Of a stretch of DNA of 64,000 nucleotides, positions 51,033 to 58,651 are shown in pieces (position 1 is the stretch's first letter; each line of letters opens with the position of its first letter). Origin of the DNA: Streptomyces sp. Alt3. GTDB lineage: Bacteria; Actinomycetota; Actinomycetes; Streptomycetales; Streptomycetaceae. Where the stretch lies: the NCBI RefSeq assembly GCF_030719215.1, contig NZ_CP120983.1, positions 1,798,001-1,862,000 on the forward strand, written 5' to 3'. The translations under genes and the position numbers were made by a program. The notes below the pieces were generated by a model. It was given only the letters and a program-made list of their open reading frames with translations, was not told the origin of the DNA and did no database searches.

Positions 51033-52245
51033 CGGTCTCCCCCGTCGCCGGGCTCCGGCGGCGCAGTCCCACGACCCGGGTCCAGGTGGCCGCGGCCTTG
51101 CAGACCGATCCGAGGCACAGCCCCCAGGCGGCCCCGGGGACACCGCCGAGGGCGTAACCGCCGGCCATCAGGGCGACGGCGGTGAGCGAGAAGACGACCT
51201 GGATGCTCAGCGTCGTACGCGGGTCGAGCATGCGCAGGGCGAGCAGTCCGCAGGTGCCGGCGGCCATCGCCGCGTACTGGGTGCCGGTCGCCGGGAGCAG
51301 GGCGGCGGCCGTCGGCCAGGTGTCGCCGAGGAGTTCCCGGCCCGCCCGCCCGGGCAGCAGGGCCAGCACGGTGGCCCAGAGGGCGGCGGTGGCGGCGAGA
51401 ACGGCCGCGAGCCCGGCGGTGGCCCGTACCCGGCGTCGTTCGTCGCCGATCCGGCCGAGCAGCGGCGGGCCGAAGGACGTGGCGGAGGTGAACAGCACGT
51501 TGAGCGGCCCGAACAGGGTGGTCGCCCCGCGCAGCGCGCCGACCAGGAGCGGGTTGCCGACGGCTCCGAGGCCGAGGACGGAGAGCTGGCCGGTCGCGTT
51601 GCCGACACCGAATTCGACGACGAAGCGCTGTCCGAGGTGACCGCGGCGGAGCATCGGGCGCAGCAGAAGCGGGGCCCCGGCCGTCGAGCGGTGCAGCAGC
51701 GCGGCCGACAGCACGAGGGCGGGGACGGCGGAGAGCCCCCAGACAAGGATCAGCCGGGCGGGGGTCGCTCCGTACCCCTGGGCGGACAGGGCGCCGAGCA
51801 CACAGGTCAGCCTCAGGAGGTCGGCGACCAGCGCGAGATGGGGGCTGTGGAGGGTGGAGAAGGCGTAGCGCAGGGCGTCCTGCCCCAGCACTACAGGCAG
51901 GACCGCGCCCAGCATCACCAAGGCGCGTGCGGTGTCCCCCGGGACGAACAGGCAGACTGCGGCGAGCAGCCCGCCCAGGGCGGCCGAGGCCCCCACGGTG
52001 AACACGACGGCCGAGCGGCAGGCACCCCGGACGTCCTCACCGGCGCCGCGCCGGAGAACCAGGGGCTGCCCTGTGTAGGCGCCGGAGACGCCCAGCAGCA
52101 CCGTGAAGACGAGGTAGACGGCGGAGAAGCGGGCGAAGTCGTCGACGGTGGAGAGCCGGGCGGCGGCCACGAGCACCAGGATGTTGGTGAGCGCGGCCAC
52201 GCCCTGGTCCGCGACCGAGCAGAGGATCGCGGTGCGGGCTCTCAC
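51001..52245 (-). CDS. Wzx-like polysaccharide flippase (MOP superfamily)
   Basis: A 414-residue membrane protein with about twelve hydrophobic segments evenly spaced, as in MOP-type lipid-linked oligosaccharide flippases. The N-terminus (CSVADQGVAALTNILVLVAAARL) is the usual first helix pair of this family. The GTG start (52245) overlaps the stop of the Wzz-like gene (GTGA); longer codons upstream are shadow. It would move the undecaprenyl-linked repeat across the membrane for the Wzy-like enzyme encoded on the other strand. Confidence 0.88.
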   Translation of the reverse strand: MRARTAILCSVADQGVAALTNILVLVAAARLSTVDDFARFSAVYLVFTVLLGVSGAYTGQPLVLRRGAGEDVRGACRSAVVFTVGASAALGGLLAAVCLFVPGDTARALVMLGAVLPVVLGQDALRYAFSTLHSPHLALVADLLRLTCVLGALSAQGYGATPARLILVWGLSAVPALVLSAALLHRSTAGAPLLLRPMLRRGHLGQRFVVEFGVGNATGQLSVLGLGAVGNPLLVGALRGATTLFGPLNVLFTSATSFGPPLLGRIGDERRRVRATAGLAAVLAATAALWATVLALLPGRAGRELLGDTWPTAAALLPATGTQYAAMAAGTCGLLALRMLDPRTTLSIQVVFSLTAVALMAGGYALGGVPGAAWGLCLGSVCKAAATWTRVVGLRRRSPATGETVSADALPSAP

Positions 52246-53929
52246 CGGCGCGCCCCCGGGAGGGTGAAGGAGCGCAGCCCCATGGTCTCGTCGGGATTCC
52301 TCGTGAGCTCCGGTGCGTCCGCCTCGATGGCCGGGGCTCCGGGTCCGCTGCCTCCGCGCCGCCGGCCGGCCCCGGACCGGCGTTCGCCCCTGCCGAGCCT
52401 GCCCCGGCCGGTGTGGAGCAGGGCGCCGAGCACCTGGCCTCCGGAGGCGCTGATGATCTCCCGGATGCGTTCCAGGTCGCTGCGGTGGACCTCGCGCGGG
52501 TCGCAGACGATCATGACGCCCTCGACCCGGTCGACGAGCGCGACCGCGTCGGCGTACGACAGCACCGGCGGGGCGAGGACGATGACCACGGCGCCGGGGC
52601 GGTCGGCCTCGGCGACGATCCGCGCGACGGACGCGGAGGTCAGGGCGCGCGGCACGTTGTCCGCGGTGGTCCCGGCCACCAGGGCGAACGCGCCGGATCC
52701 CGGCACGTCCACGTTGCTTCGCCCGCCCGCCGGCCAGGTGCGGTCGCCCTCCTCCGCGGCCCAGCTCGGCGGCCGGACCTCGTGGGCGGCCGGCCCAGGT
52801 CACGGGCCAGGGACGGGGTGCGCAGATCGGCCTCCACGAGCAGGACGTCGCGGCCCATCTCGGCGAAGGCGGCCGCCAGGTTGACCGCCGCGGCGGACGC
52901 GGCGGCGTTGTCCCCGCGCGGGGCGGTGACCAGGAGCCTGCGCCGCTCCGCGAACGACGGGTCGTAGGCGAGCCGGAAGGCCACGGCCCGGTACTCCTCG
53001 GCGAGCCGCGAACCGCTGCGCCCGATCGCGAGCAGGGTGCCCGCGGCGGCCCGTTCCCTGGGCAGGGTGCCGAGCAGCGGCGCCCCGAGGGAGCGTACGA
53101 GCTCCCGGGGGGAGCGGACGGCCGGGTCGAAGACGAGGCGCACCCAGGACAGCAGCAGTCCGAGAGCGAGACCGACGACCGCGCCCAGCCCGAGGAGCAG
53201 CGGCAGCCCGGCACCGGCGGGCTCGGTGGGCGCGACCGGCTTCTTGTTGAGGTAGCCGGGGGTGGTGTCGAGTGCCTTGAGCTCGGAGATCTTCCGGCTC
53301 AGCTCGGAGATGGAGACGATGATGTTGGCGCGTGCGCTGCTGACGTCGTCCGCGGCGTCGACCCCGGTACGTTCCTCCAGCAGGTCGCGCTTCTCCTCGA
53401 GCGGGTCGAGCTGGGCGCGGTAGCCGTTCGCCATGTTGTCGATGCTCTCCTGGGTCCGCGCCTTGCGGTGGGCCAGATAGGCGTTGGCCAGGGCTTCGGC
53501 GCGGGCTCGTGCCTGCTCGGGGGCGGCACCGGTGTAGGAGAAGCGGAGGGTGAGGGTGTTGGGCGGATTGGTCACCTGAAGGCCTGCGAGCAGCTTCCGG
53601 GCGGTGACGTCGTCACCCTTCTTCAGCAGGGTTCCGGCGGCCAGGTCTCCCACGGTGTCGCTCACCGCGGTCTGCCGCTCGGAGCCGATGTTGATGCCCT
53701 TGTCGGCGGACGCTCCGGTGGCGAAGGGGTCGGCGGTCGCGGAGCGCACCTGCACCTCGCCGGCGGCCGTGTAGGTCTCGTCGCCGCTGAGCGCGAGGAA
53801 ACCGCCGCCGAGCAGCCCCGCGACGACGCCCCCGGCGAGCAGGGCGCGGTAGCGCAGGAGCTGGCGGAACTGGTCGCGCAGCAGCGCTGGTTCGTCCTGG
53901 TCGTCCAGGGGACGGATCTGGTGCGTCAT
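52242..53929 (-). pseudogene. Wzz-type chain-length regulator with degenerate kinase domain, frameshifted
   Basis: The gene encodes a Wzz domain followed by a BY-kinase-like domain, but the reading frame breaks near 52780-52795. The first frame (429 codons, ending at 52640) is coherent to DLGRPP. The second, which ends at 52242, takes over with a plausible continuation (HEVRPPSWAAEE, then GSGAFALVAGTT) if one base is added in the CCGCCC run. Two membrane segments flank the periplasmic part (about 28-50 and 245-265). The kinase part is also degenerate: the Walker A position reads APRGDNAAAS without Gly-Lys, and the Walker B position reads VLAPP without the usual Asp. There is no Tyr-rich tail. 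The frameshift may be a mutation or a sequencing error. The ATG overlaps the upstream glycosyltransferase stop. Confidence 0.82.
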
Positions 53930-55218
53930 CGGCTTGCTCCCCCTTGTGATTCCCCGGTACGCGTGGCGCCGGCCGGTGCTTCCCCGAGCGCCTCGGCGAG
54001 CAGGGCGTCGAAGCGGGCGAGACCCGCCTCCCTGCTCAGGTGCTGTGCGACGTACCGCGGGCCGTGTGCTCCCAGTTCCTCGGCCGCCACCGGATCGGCG
54101 CCCAGCCGGCGTACGGCGGCGAGGAGCGCCGCCGGGTCCTCGGGGGCCACGAGGACCCCCGCGCCCGAACGGCGCACCTCGTCGGCCGTGCCTCCCTCGT
54201 CGGCCACGGAGGCGACGACGGGGCGTCCTGAGACGAAGTACGAGGTCAGCTTGGACGGCACGCTCATGTCGAGCACGGAGGCCCGCTGGGTCACCGCCAG
54301 GACGTCGGCGGCGGCGAGCACGTCGGTGAAGTCGTCCGCGCCGGCGGGTGGGAGGAAGTCGAGGTTGGGCAGGCCGGCGGCCCGCTCCCGCAACCCGTCA
54401 CGCTGGTTGCCGTCGCCCATCAGGACGACCCGGACGTCCGGGGCCAGCCGCGCCATGTCGACCAGGACGTCCAGCCCCTGCTTGAGTCCCATGTTCCCGG
54501 AGTGCAGCAGTACGGGGGTGTCCTCGGCCCATCCGAGCCTGGCCCGGGTGGCGGCGCGGTCGGCCGAAGGGCTCCGCACATGCGTCCAGTTGGGGACGAC
54601 CCGGATGCGGCCGGGGTCCACGCCGAGGGCGGTGACGCCGTCCGTGAAGCTCTCGTGGATGACCCCGACGAGGGTGGCGCCGCGCAGTGCGTGACGCTCG
54701 GCCTTCGCGGCGACCACCGCCGCCCTGCCGCCCCCGCGTATGCCGCTCTGCGCGGCGGCGGCGCCCATCAGGTCCTGGACGACGGGTATGTGGGGGACGC
54801 CGTGGCGCCGCGCGAGCCGGGCGCCGATCACGCCGCCCGCGAGGCTCGGCATCTGGGAGATCACCGCGTCGGGACGGCCGGGCGGTGGGGCGAGGATGCC
54901 GTGGACCAGGACGGACGCCTCGAACGCGGCTCTTCGCAGGGCGCTCTGACGCGGCGGCACGTAGTGGCGCCGCCGGTGCACGCGCACCCCCTCGCGGCTC
55001 TCCTCCCTGCGCCACACTCCCCGGTAACGCTCGTCCACGCGCCAGGCGGGGTAGTGCGGCATGCCGGTCAGGACCTGGGTCCTCGCCCCGGACGCCGCCC
55101 AGTGCTCGGCGAGCTGGGTGGCGTACGGCCCTATGCCCGTCAGCTCGGGGGCGTAGTTGGTGGAGACCACGAGAAGGTCGCAGTTTTCGAACGGTCTCTG
55201 ATGCTCAGCAGCGGACAA
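53926..55218 (-). CDS. Family 4 glycosyltransferase (WcaI-like)
   Basis: A 430-residue GT-B glycosyltransferase. CDLLVVSTNYAPELTGIGPYATQLAEHW opens the acceptor domain. The donor domain has PVLLHSGNMGLKQGLDVLVD, VVLMGDGNQRDGL and VPSKLTSYFVSGRPVVAS, the pattern of WcaI/WbuB-type transferases. TTG 55218 is favoured because GGGGGAAGG lies about ten bases upstream; GTG 55293 is possible but lacks a ribosome site and would leave only 43 bases to the divergent gene. Its stop overlaps the Wzz-like ATG, so the minus-strand operon is this gene, Wzz-like gene and flippase. Confidence 0.92.
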   Translation of the reverse strand: MSAAEHQRPFENCDLLVVSTNYAPELTGIGPYATQLAEHWAASGARTQVLTGMPHYPAWRVDERYRGVWRREESREGVRVHRRRHYVPPRQSALRRAAFEASVLVHGILAPPPGRPDAVISQMPSLAGGVIGARLARRHGVPHIPVVQDLMGAAAAQSGIRGGGRAAVVAAKAERHALRGATLVGVIHESFTDGVTALGVDPGRIRVVPNWTHVRSPSADRAATRARLGWAEDTPVLLHSGNMGLKQGLDVLVDMARLAPDVRVVLMGDGNQRDGLRERAAGLPNLDFLPPAGADDFTDVLAAADVLAVTQRASVLDMSVPSKLTSYFVSGRPVVASVADEGGTADEVRRSGAGVLVAPEDPAALLAAVRRLGADPVAAEELGAHGPRYVAQHLSREAGLARFDALLAEALGEAPAGATRTGESQGGASR

Positions 55219-55336
55219 CGGATGATCGCCTTCCCCCCGGAACAGCCTCTTGTCCGAGCTTATCCGTTCACGGGTTGCACAAGTGTTCTTCACAGTAAGG
55301 TCGTTGAACCAGTTCCACCGTGGGGGGAGAGAACGG

Positions 55337-55786
55337 ATGGTGCAGCACAGGGTCGGTTATGCGCCGGGGGTGTACGACCTGTTCCACGTCGGCCACCTCA
55401 ACATCCTGCGGCACGCGCGCAGCCAGTGCGACTACCTGGTGGCCGGTGTGGTCTCCGACGAGATGGCCGCGCTGGCCAAGGGCCACACCCCGGTGATCCC
55501 TCTGGCCGAGCGGCTGGAGATCGTGCGCAGTGTGCGGTACGTGGACGCGGCGTTCGTGGAGACCGTTCCGGACAAGGTGGAGACATGGCAGCAGGTCCGC
55601 TTCGACGTCATCTTCAAGGGCGACGACTGGCGGGGCACCGAGAAGGGTGAACGCCTGGAACGGGACTTCGCCGCCGTCGGGGTGGAGGTCGTCTACTTCC
55701 CCTACACGGTGCACACGTCCAGCACCCAACTGCGCCGGGCGCTGGACGTGCTCGTCACCCGGTCCGGAGCGCTTTCAGCTCCCTGA
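55337..55786 (+). CDS. Glycerol-3-phosphate cytidylyltransferase-like nucleotidyltransferase
   Basis: A 149-residue nucleotidyltransferase. It has the signature GVYDLFHVGHLNIL with HVGH at 17-20, a central FKGDDW and the C-terminal HTSSTQLRR, matching the TagD type that joins glycerol-3-phosphate (or a related polyol phosphate) to CTP. ATG 55337 has GGGGGGAGAGA upstream; the frame from 55250 is an extension without support. A CDP-alcohol phosphatidyltransferase gene overlaps its 3' end by 32 bases on the opposite strand. The pair suggests a CDP-activated polyol or alcohol feeding a cell-surface polymer or lipid. Confidence 0.92.
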   Translation: MVQHRVGYAPGVYDLFHVGHLNILRHARSQCDYLVAGVVSDEMAALAKGHTPVIPLAERLEIVRSVRYVDAAFVETVPDKVETWQQVRFDVIFKGDDWRGTEKGERLERDFAAVGVEVVYFPYTVHTSSTQLRRALDVLVTRSGALSAP

Positions 55787-56486
55787 ACCACTTGACCAGG
55801 AACGCCACCAGGAACACGGTGTGCACGGCCGCGAGTGCGGCGTACCCGGCCCGGAAGGCGCCGGGTACGCCGAACAGCAGGAAGACCAGGCAGAAGACCC
55901 CGTAGTCCGCGGGCAGCAGTGCCACGGCCCTGATCCGCGACACCGGAACGCCGGGGCCAGTGGCAGCCCTCGCCGTGCGGGCCGCCGCCTTGCCGAGCTG
56001 TTCCCGGAGCAGTCCCGCGCAGAAGGTGAGCACGGCGACGAACAGGAAGCCGAGCGGCAGCAGGAGCCACCCCTCGCCGGGCAGCGCGCCGAAGCGGTGG
56101 AACGAGATCAGCACGGCGCTGTGGACGAGGATCATCTTCGCGCAGTCCACGACGTGGTCCAGCCACTCGCCGTCCGGTCCGCCGCGTCCGGTAAGCCGGG
56201 CGAGCTGCCCGTCGGCCGAGTCGAAGGCGAAGCCGACGGCCAGGCCGGCGTACACAGCCACTCCCAGCCACCAGGACGGCTCGACGAGGCCCACGGCGGC
56301 GATCGACGCGAACGTGAACAGCGCGCTGATCATGGTGACTTGATTGGGTGACAGTCCCGTGCGGTACGCGCCCGCCGCGAGTAGACGCCCGGCCGGCCGG
56401 TTCACGTACCGCGAGTAGAGCGAGACACCCTTGGACGATTTCTGTGCACCGCGCAATTCGCGCAGCACCGTACCCGTACCCGACAT
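55755..56486 (-). CDS. CDP-alcohol phosphatidyltransferase
   Basis: A 243-residue membrane enzyme. The complete family motif D-x2-D-G-x2-A-R-x8-G-x3-D-x3-D lies at residues 89-114 (Asp89, Asp92, Arg97, Gly106, Asp110, Asp114) between hydrophobic helices; about six membrane segments are visible. It transfers an alcohol-phosphate from a CDP-activated donor or onto a lipid acceptor. It is convergent with the nucleotidyltransferase gene and overlaps it by 32 bases, which makes a shared pathway likely. The exact alcohol cannot be inferred. Confidence 0.93.
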   Translation of the reverse strand: MSGTGTVLRELRGAQKSSKGVSLYSRYVNRPAGRLLAAGAYRTGLSPNQVTMISALFTFASIAAVGLVEPSWWLGVAVYAGLAVGFAFDSADGQLARLTGRGGPDGEWLDHVVDCAKMILVHSAVLISFHRFGALPGEGWLLLPLGFLFVAVLTFCAGLLREQLGKAAARTARAATGPGVPVSRIRAVALLPADYGVFCLVFLLFGVPGAFRAGYAALAAVHTVFLVAFLVKWFRELKALRTG

Positions 56487-56544
56487 ACGCCCCCCAGCGC
56501 CCGGTGGTTCCCCGCCGCATCATCGCAGAAATAGTGTGTGCGGC

Positions 56545-57279
56545 GTGGAGATACCTGGACGCATCACGTTCGACAGACTGCACAACTTCCGTGATCTGGG
56601 GGGCCGTCGGTCCTCGGACGGCCGCTCGGTCCGTCGCGGCCTGCTGTACCGCTCGGACTCGCTCGCCAAGCTCGAAGGACCCGACCGGGACCGCTTCCTC
56701 GCCCTCGGTGTGCGCACCGTCATCGATCTGCGCCACCCGTGGGAGATCGAGGCCCGGGGCCGGGTTCCCGACGACGAGCAGCTCACCTACCTCAATCTGA
56801 GCATCGAGCACCGCCCGTACGACCAGGCGGCGATCGATCCGGAGCTCGACCCGTGGCGATATCTCGCCGACCGTTACGCGGAGGTCGCCGAGGACGGGGT
56901 CGCCGAACTGCGGCAGGCGCTGGAGACCGTCGCCGGGAGCACGGGGCCCCTCGTCTTCCACTGCGCGTCCGGCAAGGACCGCACCGGCCTGCTGGCCGCC
57001 CTGATCCTGTCCCTGCTCGGGGTCGACGAGGACGGCGTGGCCGAGGACTTCGCCCTCACCGAGGCGGCCACGGATCTGCTGATCGCCGACTGGGCGGCCC
57101 TCCACGGCGGCCGCACACCGCTGTGGCCCGGCTACGGACGGGCGCCCGAGGAGGTCATCCGATTGTTCCTCGCGGACCTGACGGCTGCCCACGGTTCGGT
57201 CCAGGGGTACGTCACCGGCCGGCTCGGCGTCACGGACGCCACGGTCGGCGCCCTGCGGGGGAGGCTGCTCGACGGCTGA
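56545..57279 (+). CDS. Tyrosine-protein-phosphatase-type enzyme
   Basis: A 244-residue phosphatase with the active-site signature HCASGKDRTG (Cys140, Arg146) of the family that includes MptpB-like and other Y-phosphatase-3 proteins. FRDLGG (15-20) and the VIDLRHPWE strand (59-67) are typical of it. GTG 56545 is preceded by TAGTGT at 56532, so the transcript may be leaderless; an upstream frame from 56431 is rejected. Substrates could be phosphotyrosine, phosphoserine or phosphoinositides. It lies beside the glycan genes, but the only BY-kinase-like gene nearby is degenerate, so a regulatory link is doubtful. Confidence 0.9.
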   Translation: MEIPGRITFDRLHNFRDLGGRRSSDGRSVRRGLLYRSDSLAKLEGPDRDRFLALGVRTVIDLRHPWEIEARGRVPDDEQLTYLNLSIEHRPYDQAAIDPELDPWRYLADRYAEVAEDGVAELRQALETVAGSTGPLVFHCASGKDRTGLLAALILSLLGVDEDGVAEDFALTEAATDLLIADWAALHGGRTPLWPGYGRAPEEVIRLFLADLTAAHGSVQGYVTGRLGVTDATVGALRGRLLDG

Positions 57280-57295
57280 CGGCCGCTGTCAGCCG
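57273..57295. terminator. Short hairpin between convergent phosphatase and mrpG genes
   Basis: CGGCTGAC (57273-57280) and GTCAGCCG (57288-57295) form an 8-bp stem around a 7-base loop that covers both stop codons (57279 and 57289). A possible bidirectional terminator. Confidence 0.5.
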
Positions 57296-57690
57296 CGGTC
57301 GGGCCCGCTGTCGGGATCCGGCCGCTCCCCTGTTTCCTGGCCGGGCTCGGTGAGCTGCGCGTCCAGGTCGTCGAACAGCAGCTCGCCACGCTCGATCTGT
57401 CCCGTGCGGTACGCCGACCGCGCCACGAGGTGGGAGGCCACCGGACCGGTCATCAGCTGGAAGAAGCCGATGAGCGCGAGCGTCGCGAAGTCCATGCCGC
57501 CGCGCAGTCTCAGCGCGACCCCGGCCAGCACCAGGAGCAGCCCGAGGGTCTGCGGTTTGGTCGCCGCGTGACTGCGCGACAGGACGTCGGGCAGCTTCAG
57601 CATGCCGACCACGCCGAGGAGGCAGATGGCCGCGCCGAGAAAGACCAGCACCGCACCGGCCGTGTCCGTGATCTGGAGCCAGACGCTCAT
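57289..57690 (-). CDS. mrpG: Mrp antiporter subunit G
   Basis: A 133-residue membrane subunit of the multi-subunit Na+/H+ antiporter. Three hydrophobic segments (about 8-30, 45-62, 68-90) and the conserved stretch VGMLKLPDVLSRSHAATKPQTLG identify the G type. An acidic C-terminal tail (DLDAQLTEPGQETGERPDPDSG) is longer than in short homologues. The ATG overlaps the mrpF stop (ATGA). It is the last gene of the operon and meets the phosphatase gene tail to tail. Confidence 0.94.
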   Translation of the reverse strand: MSVWLQITDTAGAVLVFLGAAICLLGVVGMLKLPDVLSRSHAATKPQTLGLLLVLAGVALRLRGGMDFATLALIGFFQLMTGPVASHLVARSAYRTGQIERGELLFDDLDAQLTEPGQETGERPDPDSGPDRG

Positions 57691-58010
57691 TTCCGCTCCT
57701 CCTTTCCCTTGGCCCTGCGCCGCGACAACGGCTTGTCGCGTACGGCGATGAACCGGGCGATCCCCACCGAGCCGGTGAAGCCGAGGAACGCGAGCACCAG
57801 CATGATCGGGAAGTAGAAGGAGTCCCGGGCGAACGCCGACTTGGCGCCCAGACCCGCGATCATCACGGCGGCGAACACGTCGAGGCCGATGGCCCGGTCC
57901 AGCATCGAGGGACCGCGGCTGATGCGGAAGAGCAGCAGCGCTCCGGCCACGACGACGAACACGACTGCGGCGGTGATCAGCACCCGGTCGACGGTCTCGG
58001 GACCACTCAT
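57687..58010 (-). CDS. mrpF: Mrp antiporter subunit F
   Basis: A 107-residue membrane subunit with three hydrophobic helices. RISRGPSMLDRAIGLDVFAA is the family signature. A basic tail (SRRRAKGKEERK) ends the protein. ATG 58010 is the conventional start; the longer reading frame upstream is shadow of mrpE. It overlaps mrpE and mrpG by four bases each. Confidence 0.94.
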   Translation of the reverse strand: MSGPETVDRVLITAAVVFVVVAGALLLFRISRGPSMLDRAIGLDVFAAVMIAGLGAKSAFARDSFYFPIMLVLAFLGFTGSVGIARFIAVRDKPLSRRRAKGKEERK

Positions 58011-58651
58011 GCCCCCTCCTCCCCGGTGTCGGAACCCGTGTCGGAACCGGGGACCGGTGGCGGCGGCCCGGACACCCGGGTGATCTCGTCGCGCGTGCCG
58101 AACGCCCGGACCGTCAGCTCCTCCAGCTTCCAGACGGAGCGCCGGGCCGCCTCGAGCTCCGCCGGCCGGTCGGCGTCCAGGACGTGCAGGAAGAGCGTGG
58201 CCGTGGCCCTGCGCACCTCGACGACGGAGCCCCCGGGGACGTTGGACACGGTGACGGCGGTCGCGGCGAGCATCAGGTCGCTCCGGCAGCGCAGCGGGAC
58301 GCCGATGACGGCGGGCCGGTGCGGCCGGTCGGCGAAGATCTGCCGGGTGACCTTCACCCCCGAGGTGTACATGTCGTAGAGCAGGTAGGCGGCGAGCCGC
58401 AGGATGCCCCAGGGGTGCAGTCTCAGCCCGAGGTCGACCTGGGGCAGCGGGAACGCGAGACAGACGGCCACCGCGACGACGACACCGGTGATGACGTTGG
58501 CCCAGGTCAGGGTGGACCACAGCAGGACCCAGATGAAGGTGAGCCAGGCGATCAGCGGGAGGTCGAGCACCCGGCGCCGCCGGCCTGCGAACCCGATGCT
58601 GAAGGGCGGCAGATCGGGGTTGTGGTACGACAGGGTGATCAGGCGCTTCAC
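58007..58651 (-). CDS. mrpE: Mrp antiporter subunit E
   Basis: A 214-residue membrane subunit. Hydrophobic helices near residues 28-65 precede the soluble part, with YLLYDMYTSGVKVTRQIF and PGGSVVEV in the usual places for subunit E. The C-terminus has a Pro/acidic tail (SGPPPPVPGSDTGSDTGEEGA) beyond the family core. The ATG overlaps the mrpD stop. E subunits help assemble the complex, not transport directly. Confidence 0.93.
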   Translation of the reverse strand: MKRLITLSYHNPDLPPFSIGFAGRRRRVLDLPLIAWLTFIWVLLWSTLTWANVITGVVVAVAVCLAFPLPQVDLGLRLHPWGILRLAAYLLYDMYTSGVKVTRQIFADRPHRPAVIGVPLRCRSDLMLAATAVTVSNVPGGSVVEVRRATATLFLHVLDADRPAELEAARRSVWKLEELTVRAFGTRDEITRVSGPPPPVPGSDTGSDTGEEGA

